Shown in pieces: positions 7,672 to 16,140 of a stretch of DNA of 64,000 bases (position 1 is the first letter of the stretch; each line of letters begins with the position of its first letter). The notes under the pieces are model-generated. The model made no database searches. It had not been told where the DNA came from and worked only from the letters and a program-made list of their open reading frames with translations. Position numbers and translations under genes: made by a program. Origin of the DNA: Roseivivax lentus. GTDB taxonomy: Bacteria > Pseudomonadota > Alphaproteobacteria > Rhodobacterales > Rhodobacteraceae. The stretch covers positions 1 to 64,000 of the forward strand of contig NZ_FTOQ01000014.1 in the NCBI RefSeq assembly GCF_900156805.1. The letters run 5' to 3'.

Positions 7672-8859
7672 ATGAGTATGGGTCCCGAGAATGCCCTGAA
7701 CGCCTTGAACGCGCTCAATGCGCTCAACGCCCTGAATGCGCTGAACGCGCTTGGCAGCAGCAATGCCCTGGGCGCGCCGGGCGGCGAAAGCCCGCTTCTG
7801 GGCGAGGCGCTCATCACCAACCGCGACGGCATCGCGGGTGCGCGCATTCCGGATATCCCCGCGCCCGCGCCGGGTCTCGCCGACAGCCCGCAGAACCTGC
7901 CGCGCCTGTCGACCAGCGTCCGCGCCGCCATTTTCCAGGCCGAGCTCGGTCAAAGCGTCGATCTGTCCGTCGAAATCAACGACGGCCTGCCCACCGCCAC
8001 GCTCTGGCGAAAGACGGCTGAACGCGACCGCAAGTCCCGCACGGTCACCTTCGCGCCGATGGTCGAGATGACCGGCCCCACGACCGAGCAGCTCGTCACG
8101 CAGCTCAGGCTCGTCGGCTCCTATGCGCGGCTGCGTGCCGACCGGGGGGCGGAGGTCCTGTCGCAGATCGGCGTGCCCACGGCCTTCTTCGGCTCGATCG
8201 GCTTTCTCGACCCGGCCCGGACACCGCACACGATCGAGCTGCTCTACACCGCGCTCGGATTTGCCCTGCCGGTGATCCAGCGCACGAAGTTCGCGATGGC
8301 GGTCAAGCGGCCCATCGAGTTCTCGCCGCAGGTGCAGCCGATGATCGCGACGCCGACCCATGGCTCGCTGCCCAGCGGGCATGCGACCGAGGTCTTCCTG
8401 ATGGCGCGCGTTCTGTGGAAGCTCCTGCGCGAAAGCGGCGCGCCGCAATATGCCGATCACGATAACGCTTACTGGGGCGAGATGCTGATGCGGCAGGCCG
8501 CACGGATCGCCACCAACCGCACCGTGGCCGGCGTGCATTTCCCCATCGACAGCGTGGCGGGCGCCGCGCTGGGGCTGACGCTGGCCGATCATGTTCATGC
8601 CATGTGCCGGGGCGGCGGCTGGTCGTCCGCCTGTCTCAAGGCGCCGAAATTCAACGCCGACGACGATTTCGACTGGCACCAGCTCTATGCTGCCAAAGGC
8701 GACAAGCTGCAGCCCGAGGCCGGCACGGGCGACCATGTCTATGCCACCTTCGAGACCCATGAGGCGGGCGGAGACGCGCCTCCCTCCCCGGCGCTCAACT
8801 GGCTCTGGCAGAAGGCGCTGGACGAATGGCGCGACCCGCAGCCGGCAGCCGGACGATAG
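7672..8859 (+). CDS. PAP2-superfamily phosphatase / haloperoxidase-like protein with NAL repeat
   Basis: This 395-residue protein carries all three PAP2 signature motifs: K206-x6-R213-P214, P234-SGH237, and R283-x5-H289-x3-D293. These are the phosphate/vanadate-binding and catalytic residues of acid phosphatases and vanadium haloperoxidases. The soluble character (no clear membrane helices) and the long N-terminal part favour the vanadium-chloroperoxidase-like branch over lipid phosphatases, but the sequence alone does not separate phosphatase from haloperoxidase. Residues 7-27 are seven consecutive Asn-Ala-Leu triplets, followed by GSS and one more NAL. No signal peptide is visible. A GGAGG ribosome-binding site lies 6 bases upstream of the start, and the S8 protease gene begins 9 bases after the stop. 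The substrate is unknown. Confidence 0.85.
   Translation: MSMGPENALNALNALNALNALNALNALGSSNALGAPGGESPLLGEALITNRDGIAGARIPDIPAPAPGLADSPQNLPRLSTSVRAAIFQAELGQSVDLSVEINDGLPTATLWRKTAERDRKSRTVTFAPMVEMTGPTTEQLVTQLRLVGSYARLRADRGAEVLSQIGVPTAFFGSIGFLDPARTPHTIELLYTALGFALPVIQRTKFAMAVKRPIEFSPQVQPMIATPTHGSLPSGHATEVFLMARVLWKLLRESGAPQYADHDNAYWGEMLMRQAARIATNRTVAGVHFPIDSVAGAALGLTLADHVHAMCRGGGWSSACLKAPKFNADDDFDWHQLYAAKGDKLQPEAGTGDHVYATFETHEAGGDAPPSPALNWLWQKALDEWRDPQPAAGR
7690..7752 (+). repeat. In-frame 9-base repeat encoding (Asn-Ala-Leu)7
   Basis: Seven consecutive 9-base units encode NAL. Synonymous codons vary (AAT/AAC, GCC/GCG, CTG/CTC/TTG/CTT), so the peptide is conserved more strictly than the DNA. An eighth NAL follows GSS at 7762-7770. 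This argues for selection on the peptide and not for recent slippage. Confidence 0.85.
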
Positions 8860-8868
8860 GGGCGCACC

Positions 8869-10890
8869 ATGGCGCAGTGGATCCCGAACCCGCTGGAGCA
8901 GGCGGGCGACATCATCGATCACGTGACTTTTTTTCGGCTGAGCCGCGCCGGGGCGGATACGGAACCGGCGCCCGATACAATCTGGTGGTCGGTCCTGGTC
9001 GAGCTCGAGGAGATCAGCATCGACACTCTGGCGGCCCGGATTTCGGACTTTGCGCAGGACCTCGTCATCCCCGCCGCCTATGACGCGGAAGATCGCGCGC
9101 GCTCCCTGCCGCGACAGCCGGTGACACTGTTCGCCCGCAGCGCGCTGGTCGCGCATCTGAACGATCGCAGCCAGGACCTGGGCATCGCCTCCGTCCTTCT
9201 GGGCGCCGAGACGCCCGCGCGGTTTCTCGACCGGGACGCGGCGCCCCGGGACCTGCCCGGGATCGAAGTGGCAGACGACGTGGTCGTGCAGGCGGTCGTG
9301 GATGACGGCATCGCGCTCGCGCATGACCTTTTTCGCCGCGGCGCGACCGCGACCCGCATCCACTACGCGCATATCTTCGAAGCGGAGCCGGTGCCGGGCG
9401 GCCATACGAGCCTCGGGCGCGGGCTGGAGCGGGCGGAGATCGACCGCATCCTCGCCGAATGCACCTTCGGCGGCATGCTCGACGAGGATCTCTTCTACAG
9501 CCGCACCGGGCAGCTCGATCCCGCGCGAGAGGTATTCTCCACCGTGGCGCTGCGCCGGTCCCACGGCACGCATATCATGGCGCTTGCGGCGGGCGCGCCC
9601 ATGGCCGAGGAGGACGCCAAGCATCCGATCCTCTGCGCCGCTCTGCCCTCGCGGATCGTCGGGGACACGACCGGGCTCGACATGGTGCCGCTGCTGTACC
9701 TGGCCTTCCACATCCTTGTCCGGCAGGCCCGCCGCTTCCGCAGGCAGGACGGCACCCCTGCCCCGGTGATCTTCAACTTCTCCTATGGCAATAACGGCGG
9801 GCCGCATGACGGCACCGGCATCTTCGCCACGCTCTTCGATCATTATTTCGGCCCGGATGCCCCGCGCGCGACCGCGCAGGAACAGCGGGCCTGGCTGACC
9901 CTGCCGGCCGGGAATGCCAATCTCGAACAGCTGCACGGCGTGGTGCCCGAAGGCGCAAGCGGGCCGGTGACGCTCGATCTCTGCCTGCTGCCCGACGACC
10001 GCACGGCGAGCCATGTGCAGGTCTGGATGCCGTCCTGCCCCAAGGATGCGCAGCCCGACTTCGCCCGCATCACCGTGCACACCCCTGCCGGTCAGTGCGG
10101 CACGATCGACACGCAGCCCGGCGCGCATGCCGAGCTTGTCGGCGCGGAGAACCGGAGGATCGCCTGGCTTGCCTACCAATATGTCGGCGGGCACACGCGG
10201 CGCGGGCTGGTGACGCTGTCGATCAATCCGACCGCCGATCTGACGGACGACACGGCGCTCGCCCCGGCAGGCCAGTGGCGGCTGGAGATCGAGCGCCATC
10301 CCGGCCTGTCGGACGACCCGATCCATGTCTGGATCCGCCGCGACGAGACGCTGCCCGGCCAGATGCCGGGCGGTCGTCAGGCCTTTTTCGACAATCCCGA
10401 CTACGTGCGCTTCGACCGCTTCGGCGCACCGCTGCCCGTCGATCCGCCGGACAGCGATTGCCCGGTCCGGCGCTCCGGCACGCTGAGCGGCTTTTCCTGC
10501 GGCGCGGAGCCCGTCGTGGTGGCGGCCTACGTGGCGCAGGAGGCGGTGCTTTCGGATTATTCCGCGGCAGGACCGCTCAACCCGACGCCCGGGGGTCCGC
10601 AGCCGCCGCGCGACGGCCCCGATCTGGCGGCGCGGGGCGATGACAGCTTCGTGCGGCGCGGCGTGCTGTCGGCGGGATCGAGAAGCGGCTCCTGGGTGCG
10701 GCTCGCGGGCACCAGCGTCGCGGCGCCGCAAGTGGCCCGGATTGCCCGTGGCGACATCGCCCGCGCGACGGGCAGCGCGCGCGATTGGGCGCGCGCGCTT
10801 GCGCAGGCGGACGGCCTGCCGCTGAAGGACGATCCGGGCCCAACCCGGGTCGGGGCGGGTGCGGTGCGGTCCGCGCCCGGCGAGGCCTGA
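8869..10890 (+). CDS. Subtilisin-like serine protease (peptidase S8 family)
   Basis: This 673-residue protein has the S8 catalytic triad in order: Asp145 in VVDDG, His232 in SHGTHIMA, and Ser616 in GTSVAAP. NFSYGNNGG at about 303-311 is the usual substrate/oxyanion-region strand. The His-to-Ser spacing of about 380 residues is much longer than in plain subtilisins, so a sizeable domain (about 380-560, beta-rich, with HVQVWMPSC and WRLEIERHP) is inserted. No signal peptide is seen. The first ~130 residues precede the catalytic core and could be a propeptide or targeting domain. The gene is nine bases after the PAP2 gene and closes the plus-strand set. A cytoplasmic or non-classically exported protease acting on the neighbouring uncharacterised proteins is a plausible but untested role. 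Confidence 0.87.
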   Translation: MAQWIPNPLEQAGDIIDHVTFFRLSRAGADTEPAPDTIWWSVLVELEEISIDTLAARISDFAQDLVIPAAYDAEDRARSLPRQPVTLFARSALVAHLNDRSQDLGIASVLLGAETPARFLDRDAAPRDLPGIEVADDVVVQAVVDDGIALAHDLFRRGATATRIHYAHIFEAEPVPGGHTSLGRGLERAEIDRILAECTFGGMLDEDLFYSRTGQLDPAREVFSTVALRRSHGTHIMALAAGAPMAEEDAKHPILCAALPSRIVGDTTGLDMVPLLYLAFHILVRQARRFRRQDGTPAPVIFNFSYGNNGGPHDGTGIFATLFDHYFGPDAPRATAQEQRAWLTLPAGNANLEQLHGVVPEGASGPVTLDLCLLPDDRTASHVQVWMPSCPKDAQPDFARITVHTPAGQCGTIDTQPGAHAELVGAENRRIAWLAYQYVGGHTRRGLVTLSINPTADLTDDTALAPAGQWRLEIERHPGLSDDPIHVWIRRDETLPGQMPGGRQAFFDNPDYVRFDRFGAPLPVDPPDSDCPVRRSGTLSGFSCGAEPVVVAAYVAQEAVLSDYSAAGPLNPTPGGPQPPRDGPDLAARGDDSFVRRGVLSAGSRSGSWVRLAGTSVAAPQVARIARGDIARATGSARDWARALAQADGLPLKDDPGPTRVGAGAVRSAPGEA

Positions 10891-10950
10891 GCGACCGGCC
10901 GCGCGGGCCCCGGCGCGCAATGATGACATGTCATGCCTTCCGAGGAGGCC

Positions 10951-12429
10951 TCACGGCGCGGCGTCAGCCTCCGGGATGACCGCCTCGGCCTCGATCTCGA
11001 CCTTGTAGCCGCCGATCAGCCCTGCCACGACCACGAGCGTATTGGCGGGCTTCACCGCCCCGAAGACCCGGCCATGGGCGCGCGAGATCGCGGCGACATC
11101 GGCCTCGTCGGTGATGTAGATGCGGGTGCGCACCACGTCCTCGGCCCGCGCCCCGAGCGCCGAGAGCGCGGCGAGGATCTTGTCGAGCACGTAGGTCGTC
11201 TGCGCCCCGGCATCCTCCGCGGCCACCTTGCGCGACGGGCCCGCCGTGGCCGTGGTGCCCGAGACGAAGACGCGCGCGCCCACGCGCTGCGCGCGGGCAT
11301 ATCCGGCGATATCCTCCCATTCCGAGCCGGTCAGCACGCGCGTCGCGCCGGGGCGCGCGGCGGGCTCGGCGGCATGGGCTAGCGGGATCCGGTCGAGGTG
11401 ATGCGACAGATCCCCCGAGGCGGTCAGGAACGGCGGCCTGCGATATTCATCGCCGCAATCGCCGGGCACCGGGTCGGTCCCGGCGAAGGCCGCGTCCAGC
11501 GCCGCGCGGTCCTCGGCATCGAGCGCGAAGGAGAACAGGCGCAGGTTATCGGCCATGTGTTCGCTTTGCCCGAGCCGCGCGCCGATGATCGTGGCGGCCA
11601 CGGCCTCCTGTTCCAGCACCCAGCGCGTCGCCACGTTCGACAGCGACACGCCATGCTTGCGCGCGATGCCCGAGGCCGCCCGCAGGAGCCCCTGAAACGC
11701 ATCCCAGCCGCCGATCGTGTCGATGAAGCGGCGGTATTTCATCTTCGACCAGTCGCCGATCTGCGCGGGGTCCTCCGCGCCCAGCCATCGCTCCGACAGG
11801 AAACCGCCGCAGAGCGTGCCATAGGCAAAGAGCTTCACGCCGGTTTCGCGCGCCAGATCGCTGAGCGGCCCCGCCGCGCGCCGGTCCACAAGCGAGAACG
11901 ACACCTGGTTCGAGACCAGAGGCACGCCGTCCTTCAACGCCACGCGCAGGTGATCGGCGTCGAAATTGGTGACGCCCAGCTCGGCGATCAGCCCCTTCTC
12001 GCGCAGCTCGGCCAGCTCGTGCAGCGCATCGAGCCAAGCCGGGTGCTGAAAGCTCCACCAGTGGAATTGCAGAAGGTCGACGCAGTCAACGCCGAGCCGT
12101 TCGAGCCGCTCGGCCACCCCGGCGCGCACGATTGCGGGCGTCATCGGGCCGGGTGGCGGGCACCATTTGGTGAAGGCGAGAGGCCGCTTTTCGTTCTCTC
12201 CCCGCCGGGCCAGAAGCCGCCCGGCGATGATCTCGGCGCTGCCGTAATGATCGGCCATGTCGAACGTATCGAAACCTGCGCCGGCATAGGCCGCAAGGTG
12301 GTCCGCGCCGGTCTCGGGGTCGATCTCGGTGCCGTCCTTCTCGATGTCCGCCACCTGCCACAGCCCCACGAGCGTGCGGGCCATGTCGAGCGATCCGAGG
12401 CGCGTGCGGTCGGGGCGGGGGTCAGTCAT
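10951..12429 (-). CDS. Aldo/keto reductase fused to a RidA-like domain
   Basis: This 492-residue protein has an aldo/keto reductase barrel at about residues 10-345. The catalytic tetrad is visible as Asp57, Tyr62, Lys88 and His123 (in LLQFHWW). A YjgF/YER057c/UK114 (RidA-superfamily) domain follows at about 365-490. The RidA domain keeps the ending KVEIEAEAV but has Asn where enamine/imine deaminases carry the key Arg of the P-A-R-S motif, so it probably belongs to a Rid subgroup without that activity. The ATG at 12429 lies inside the end of the upstream GntR gene (8-base overlap), so the two are cotranscribed. It is likely a catabolic NADPH-dependent reductase for a substrate imported by the neighbouring Liv-type transporter. 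The fusion suggests the Rid domain handles the reactive product or precursor. Confidence 0.88.
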   Translation of the reverse strand: MTDPRPDRTRLGSLDMARTLVGLWQVADIEKDGTEIDPETGADHLAAYAGAGFDTFDMADHYGSAEIIAGRLLARRGENEKRPLAFTKWCPPPGPMTPAIVRAGVAERLERLGVDCVDLLQFHWWSFQHPAWLDALHELAELREKGLIAELGVTNFDADHLRVALKDGVPLVSNQVSFSLVDRRAAGPLSDLARETGVKLFAYGTLCGGFLSERWLGAEDPAQIGDWSKMKYRRFIDTIGGWDAFQGLLRAASGIARKHGVSLSNVATRWVLEQEAVAATIIGARLGQSEHMADNLRLFSFALDAEDRAALDAAFAGTDPVPGDCGDEYRRPPFLTASGDLSHHLDRIPLAHAAEPAARPGATRVLTGSEWEDIAGYARAQRVGARVFVSGTTATAGPSRKVAAEDAGAQTTYVLDKILAALSALGARAEDVVRTRIYITDEADVAAISRAHGRVFGAVKPANTLVVVAGLIGGYKVEIEAEAVIPEADAAP

Positions 12430-13093
12430 GGCGGGCGGCCTCGTCGATCCGGTGGGCGAGAATGGCGAAGCTGCGCTCGATATCGCGGCATAGCGCGGCG
12501 CGGGCGGAGGCCCCGTCACCCGCTTTCAGCGCCGCGAGGATCTCGTGGTGGTGGCGGTGCTCGTCGAGGGTCTGCGCCGATTGCTCGCGGATCACGAGGT
12601 TCAGATACGCGCCGTATTGCATCCAGAGCGCCTCGATCATCGGCAGCAACACTTCCGACCCGCTGAGCCGGTAGAGCGCGAAGTGAAAGGCGTAGTTGAG
12701 CTCCAGATCGGGCAGCACGCCGTCGGCCCCCGCCCCGGCCAGCATCGCCTCGAGCGGGGCAAGGTCGTCCGGCCCCATCCGCGCCATCGCCGCGTCGAGC
12801 GCCAGCGCCTCGAGCGCCAGTCGCGCGGCCTTCAGGTCGGTGATCCGGCGCGCATCGAAGGGCGGCACCATCAGCGTCCGGCTCGGCGTGTCGATCAGCG
12901 CGCCCTCCGCCACCAGCCGCCGCACCGCCTCGCGCACCGGGGTCATCGAACAGCCCAGCTGTTCGGCCAGATCGCGCAGGCTGACCACGTCGCCCGGGGC
13001 GAATTCACCGCGCGTGAACGCCTGCCGGAGCGCGTCATAAACGGTCTCGCGCAGCTTCGACTGATCGATCGGGGCGAGTCTCGGCTGGTTCAT
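12422..13093 (-). CDS. GntR-family regulator, FCD (FadR) subfamily
   Basis: This 223-residue regulator has an N-terminal winged helix (about residues 13-75, with the recognition region SMTPVREAVRRLVAEG) and an all-helical FCD effector-binding domain (about 85-215) holding Asp/His residues (NYAFHFALY, LDEHRHHHEIL) that usually bind a metal and a carboxylate ligand. The ATG at 13093 has a GGGAGC box. It is divergent from the TIGR04076/aldo-keto reductase/Liv operon across 99 bases and overlaps the reductase-RidA gene downstream. It most likely represses both transcription units and is released by a small organic acid from the pathway. Confidence 0.9.
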   Translation of the reverse strand: MNQPRLAPIDQSKLRETVYDALRQAFTRGEFAPGDVVSLRDLAEQLGCSMTPVREAVRRLVAEGALIDTPSRTLMVPPFDARRITDLKAARLALEALALDAAMARMGPDDLAPLEAMLAGAGADGVLPDLELNYAFHFALYRLSGSEVLLPMIEALWMQYGAYLNLVIREQSAQTLDEHRHHHEILAALKAGDGASARAALCRDIERSFAILAHRIDEAARHD

Positions 13094-13192
13094 GGGCACG
13101 CTCCCTGCCTGCGCTTCCGGGGGGTCAGAAAAGATTTGACACCCCATCGGGCTTTTACACAAGATCAAATATCACAGATCAAAAGGCGCAAC
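13094..13192. promoter_or_regulatory. Divergent promoter with a TTTGATCT direct repeat
   Basis: This is the spacer between the GntR gene and the plus-strand operon. It is A/T-rich compared with its surroundings and carries TTGACA at 13136-13141 on the plus strand. AGATCAAA occurs twice (13162-13169 and 13176-13183, period 14), close to the start at 13193. The position fits a GntR operator that would block transcription of the operon. No classic FadR-type palindrome is seen. Confidence 0.45.
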
Positions 13193-13567
13193 ATGGCGGA
13201 CGATCCCGAGGACGGTTTCTGGCTTTACGATCTCAGGATCGAGACCGTGCTCGACGGCCGCACGCCCGTCTGCCGCCATATCGAGGGCGAGGCCTTCCGC
13301 ATGCAGGGCGAGACGCTGGTCTTCGAGGCCGGGCAGCGCGTGTCGGCCTATGCGCTCGCGGCCCTGCTGCCGCTTCTGCCCGCCAAGCAGCGCACGACCG
13401 ATCCCAACGACTGGATGTCCACCGACGCCGAAATTGCCTGCCCCGACCCCCATTGCGGCGGGCGCTTCCGCATCATCCGCGAAGGCAAGCGGCATTTCAG
13501 CCATGCCGCGACCACCGGCCTGCCGGATGCCCGCAAGGCTCCCTATTGGCAGGAGGGCGAGACATGA
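13193..13567 (+). CDS. TIGR04076-like small protein
   Basis: This 124-residue soluble protein has an alternating beta/short-helix pattern, a run YALAALLPLLPAKQR followed by DPNDWM, and a late CPDPHCGGRFRI motif with two Cys that could bind metal or an iron-sulfur cluster. This block resembles the family annotated as TIGR04076, a small uncharacterised family often next to aldo/keto reductase or other oxidoreductase genes. The family name is from memory and only moderately certain. The function is unknown. The stop overlaps the next gene's start (ATGA), so it is translationally coupled to the aldo/keto reductase. Confidence 0.68.
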   Translation: MADDPEDGFWLYDLRIETVLDGRTPVCRHIEGEAFRMQGETLVFEAGQRVSAYALAALLPLLPAKQRTTDPNDWMSTDAEIACPDPHCGGRFRIIREGKRHFSHAATTGLPDARKAPYWQEGET

Positions 13568-14643
13568 GCGTGGCGACCATCGAGCTGCGCCCGGGCCACC
13601 GCATCAGCCGCGTGATCCGCGGCGGCTGGCAACTCGCGGGCGATCACGGCGACGTCGACCGCGCGACGGCCATCGCCGACATGGAAGCCTTCGTCGATGC
13701 CGGCATCACCACCTTCGACTGCGCCGATATCTATACCGGCGTCGAGGAGATGATCGGTGCGTTCATGGCGGATCTGCGCCAGAGGCGCGGAGCCGAGGCC
13801 GCCGACCGTGTCGTCGTTCATACCAAGCTCGTCCCCGATCTGGGCCGCCTGCCCGATCTTCGCGCCGACGAGGTCGAGGCGATCATCGACCGGTCGCTCA
13901 AGCGGCTGCAGGTCGACCGGCTGGACCTCGTGCAATTCTACTGGTGGGACACGTCGCTCGGCGATCCGGTCGCGGCGATGGAGGTGCTGAAGCGCTGCCA
14001 GGCGGCGGGCAAGATCCGCAATCTCGGCGTGACCAACTGGGACGTGGCCGATACCCGGCCTTTCGTCGAGGCGGGCATCGATCTGGTCTCGACGCAGGTG
14101 CAATATTCCGTGCTCGACCGCCGTCCGGCGGGCGGGCTTGCGGACTGGGCGGCACAGGCCGACATGCAGCTTCTGTGCTACGGCACGCTCGCGGGCGGGT
14201 TTCTCACCGAGGGCTGGCTGGGCAAACCCGATCCGGGCTTTGCCTTCGAGAACCGCAGCCTCGTGAAATACCGACTCATCATCGACGAATTCGGCCCCTG
14301 GGCGCTGTTCCAGGAGTTGCTCGAAGCGCTGAAGGCGGTGGGCGACCGGCACGGCGTGTCGCTGTCCTCGGTCGCGACGGCCTGGGTGCTCGACCAGCCG
14401 CAGGTGGCCGCGGCCATCGTCGGCGCGCGCTATGCCCGGCACCTGCCGAAGACCCTGCAGGTCTTCGACGTGACGCTCGACGCCGAGGATCATGCGCGGA
14501 TCGGCGTGGTCATCGCCAAGGCGGGCGGGCCGAACGGGCCGGTCTTCGGGCTCGAGGGCGACCGGACGAACCGTCACGGGCGCATCATGAAATACAACCT
14601 TAACACCAATCCCGACGACGCGGTGCTGGGGACGCAGACGTGA
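13564..14643 (+). CDS. Aldo/keto reductase
   Basis: This 359-residue barrel protein is clearly related to the reductase half of the fusion at 10951-12429: shared VRGGWQLAGD-like start, YGTL.GGFL and late VVGARY-type blocks. The catalytic positions Asp52, Tyr57 and Lys88 are present. The residue matching the catalytic His is Tyr126 (LVQFYWW, versus QFHWW in the paralogue), which may alter substrate or reaction. Its start overlaps the TIGR04076-like gene and its stop overlaps the GTG of livG, so it is embedded in the transport operon. Likely it reduces or oxidises a carbonyl intermediate of the imported compound. The substrate is unknown. Confidence 0.88.
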   Translation: MSVATIELRPGHRISRVIRGGWQLAGDHGDVDRATAIADMEAFVDAGITTFDCADIYTGVEEMIGAFMADLRQRRGAEAADRVVVHTKLVPDLGRLPDLRADEVEAIIDRSLKRLQVDRLDLVQFYWWDTSLGDPVAAMEVLKRCQAAGKIRNLGVTNWDVADTRPFVEAGIDLVSTQVQYSVLDRRPAGGLADWAAQADMQLLCYGTLAGGFLTEGWLGKPDPGFAFENRSLVKYRLIIDEFGPWALFQELLEALKAVGDRHGVSLSSVATAWVLDQPQVAAAIVGARYARHLPKTLQVFDVTLDAEDHARIGVVIAKAGGPNGPVFGLEGDRTNRHGRIMKYNLNTNPDDAVLGTQT

Positions 14644-15413
14644 CCGAGACGCTGCTGGAAACGGCGGGCCTTTGTCGCGCCTTCGGGCCGCTCAAGGCCG
14701 TCGACGATGTCTCGATTGCCGTCAAGGCGGGCACGATCACCGGGCTCATCGGCCCGAACGGTGCGGGAAAGTCGACGCTTTTCAATCTTCTGACAGGCGT
14801 TCTTGCACCGGATGCGGGCAAGATCCGCCTCAAGGGCGAGGACGTGACCGGCCTGCCGCCCGATGCGCTGTTCACGCGCGGACTTGGCCGCACGTTCCAG
14901 ATTCCGCGCCCTTTCGCGCGCATGTCGGTCCTGGAAAACGTGATGATGGCCCCCGTCGGCCAGACAGGGGAGCGCGTCTGGGGGCCGTTCGTCGGCGCGG
15001 GCCGGGTCCGGGCGGAAGAAGCCCGCATCCGCGCCCGCGCGCTAGAGGTTCTGGACTTCGTCACGCTCGCGCCGCTCGCGGATCACCCGGCGGGCAAGAT
15101 CTCGGGCGGGCAGCGCAAGCTGCTGGAACTCGCGCGCGTCTTGATGGGCGATCCGGAGGTGATCCTGCTCGACGAGCCCGCCGCCGGGGTGAACCCGTCG
15201 CTGACAGCGACCTTGATCGAGAAGATCGAGGCGCTGAACCGGCAGGGCAAGACCTTCGTCATCATCGAGCATGACATGGATTTCATCATGCGCCATTGCG
15301 ATCCCGTCATCGCGATGGCCGAGGGCCGCCTCGTGTTTGAGGGTAGCGCCGCGGAGGCGCAGGCCAACCCGGTCCTTCTCGAGGCCTATCTCGGGACGAT
15401 GGTGCATGGCTGA
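14640..15413 (+). CDS. livG: Branched-chain/amide-type ABC transporter ATPase LivG
   Basis: This is a 257-residue ATPase of the HAAT (Liv) family. Walker A is GPNGAGKST (about 38-46), the Q-loop is in FQIPRPF, the signature is ISGGQ (LivG-type, before RKLLELARVL), Walker B is VILLDEPAAGVNP, and the switch His is in IIEHDMDF. The GTG start overlaps the stop of the aldo/keto reductase (GTGA). It energises uptake together with LivF and the permeases downstream. The C-terminal end overlaps livF by 8 bases. Confidence 0.93.
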   Translation: MTETLLETAGLCRAFGPLKAVDDVSIAVKAGTITGLIGPNGAGKSTLFNLLTGVLAPDAGKIRLKGEDVTGLPPDALFTRGLGRTFQIPRPFARMSVLENVMMAPVGQTGERVWGPFVGAGRVRAEEARIRARALEVLDFVTLAPLADHPAGKISGGQRKLLELARVLMGDPEVILLDEPAAGVNPSLTATLIEKIEALNRQGKTFVIIEHDMDFIMRHCDPVIAMAEGRLVFEGSAAEAQANPVLLEAYLGTMVHG

Positions 15414-16140
15414 TCCGGCGCTCAGCATCCGGGCCGTGACGGCGGGCTACCTGCGCGACCTGCCGATCCTCTTCGACGTGGACCTCGTGGCCGAGGCCGG
15501 GAAGATCACCACGATCATCGGACCGAACGGCGCGGGGAAATCGACCTTGATCAAGGCGATAGCGGGCCTTGTTCCAGTGACGTCCGGGACCGTTCGGCAT
15601 GGCGGCACCGACATCACCGGCCTGCGTCCCGACCGGATGGCCGCCCACGGCATCGCCTACGTGCCGCAGACCGACAACATCTTCCGCAGCCTGACCATCC
15701 GCGAGAATCTCGACCTCGCGCTGCGCCGTGCGGGGCTGCGCCGGGACGCGATCCGCGCCCGCCTGCTGGCCCAGTTCCCGGCACTTCAGGCCAAGCTCGG
15801 CGACAAGGCCGGATCGCTTTCGGGCGGGCAACGGCAATTCCTGGCGCTGGCCAATGCGCTCGCGACCGAGCCGCGCACGATCCTGATGGACGAGCCGTCC
15901 GCCGGGCTGTCCCCCCGGGCCGCCGAGGAGGTGCTGGAGATGGCGCGCGGGTTGACCGAGACTGGCGTGACGATCCTCCTCGTCGAGCAGAACGTGACCC
16001 AGGCGCTGCGCCTCTCGGACCACTGCTACATCCTGGCCGAGGGCCGCAACCAGATCGACGGCAAGGCCGCCGACCTTCTGGGCGATCCGGTGGTGGCCGA
16101 GATCTATCTCGGCGGCAAGCGCCTCAGGGTGGGCGCATGA
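15406..16140 (+). CDS. livF: Branched-chain/amide-type ABC transporter ATPase LivF
   Basis: This is the second ATPase of the transporter, 244 residues. Walker A is GPNGAGKST, the signature LSGGQRQFLALA, Walker B TILMDEPSAGLSP, and the His switch region VEQNVTQAL is of LivF type (Gln/Asn replacing the usual His-Asp). The start lies inside the end of livG, and the stop overlaps the ATG of livH (ATGA), so all transport genes are coupled. It pairs with LivG at the cytoplasmic face of LivHM. Confidence 0.92.
   Translation: MADPALSIRAVTAGYLRDLPILFDVDLVAEAGKITTIIGPNGAGKSTLIKAIAGLVPVTSGTVRHGGTDITGLRPDRMAAHGIAYVPQTDNIFRSLTIRENLDLALRRAGLRRDAIRARLLAQFPALQAKLGDKAGSLSGGQRQFLALANALATEPRTILMDEPSAGLSPRAAEEVLEMARGLTETGVTILLVEQNVTQALRLSDHCYILAEGRNQIDGKAADLLGDPVVAEIYLGGKRLRVGA

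Noticed and set aside
5658-7931. Long minus-strand frame opposite the regulator
   Set aside because: No domain, Arg-rich composition, and lies opposite a clear winged-helix/TPR gene.
7546-10929. Very long open frame on the minus strand across the PAP2 and S8 genes
   Set aside because: Arg/His-rich low-complexity product typical of antisense frames in high-GC DNA; the plus-strand genes have catalytic motifs and ribosome-binding sites.
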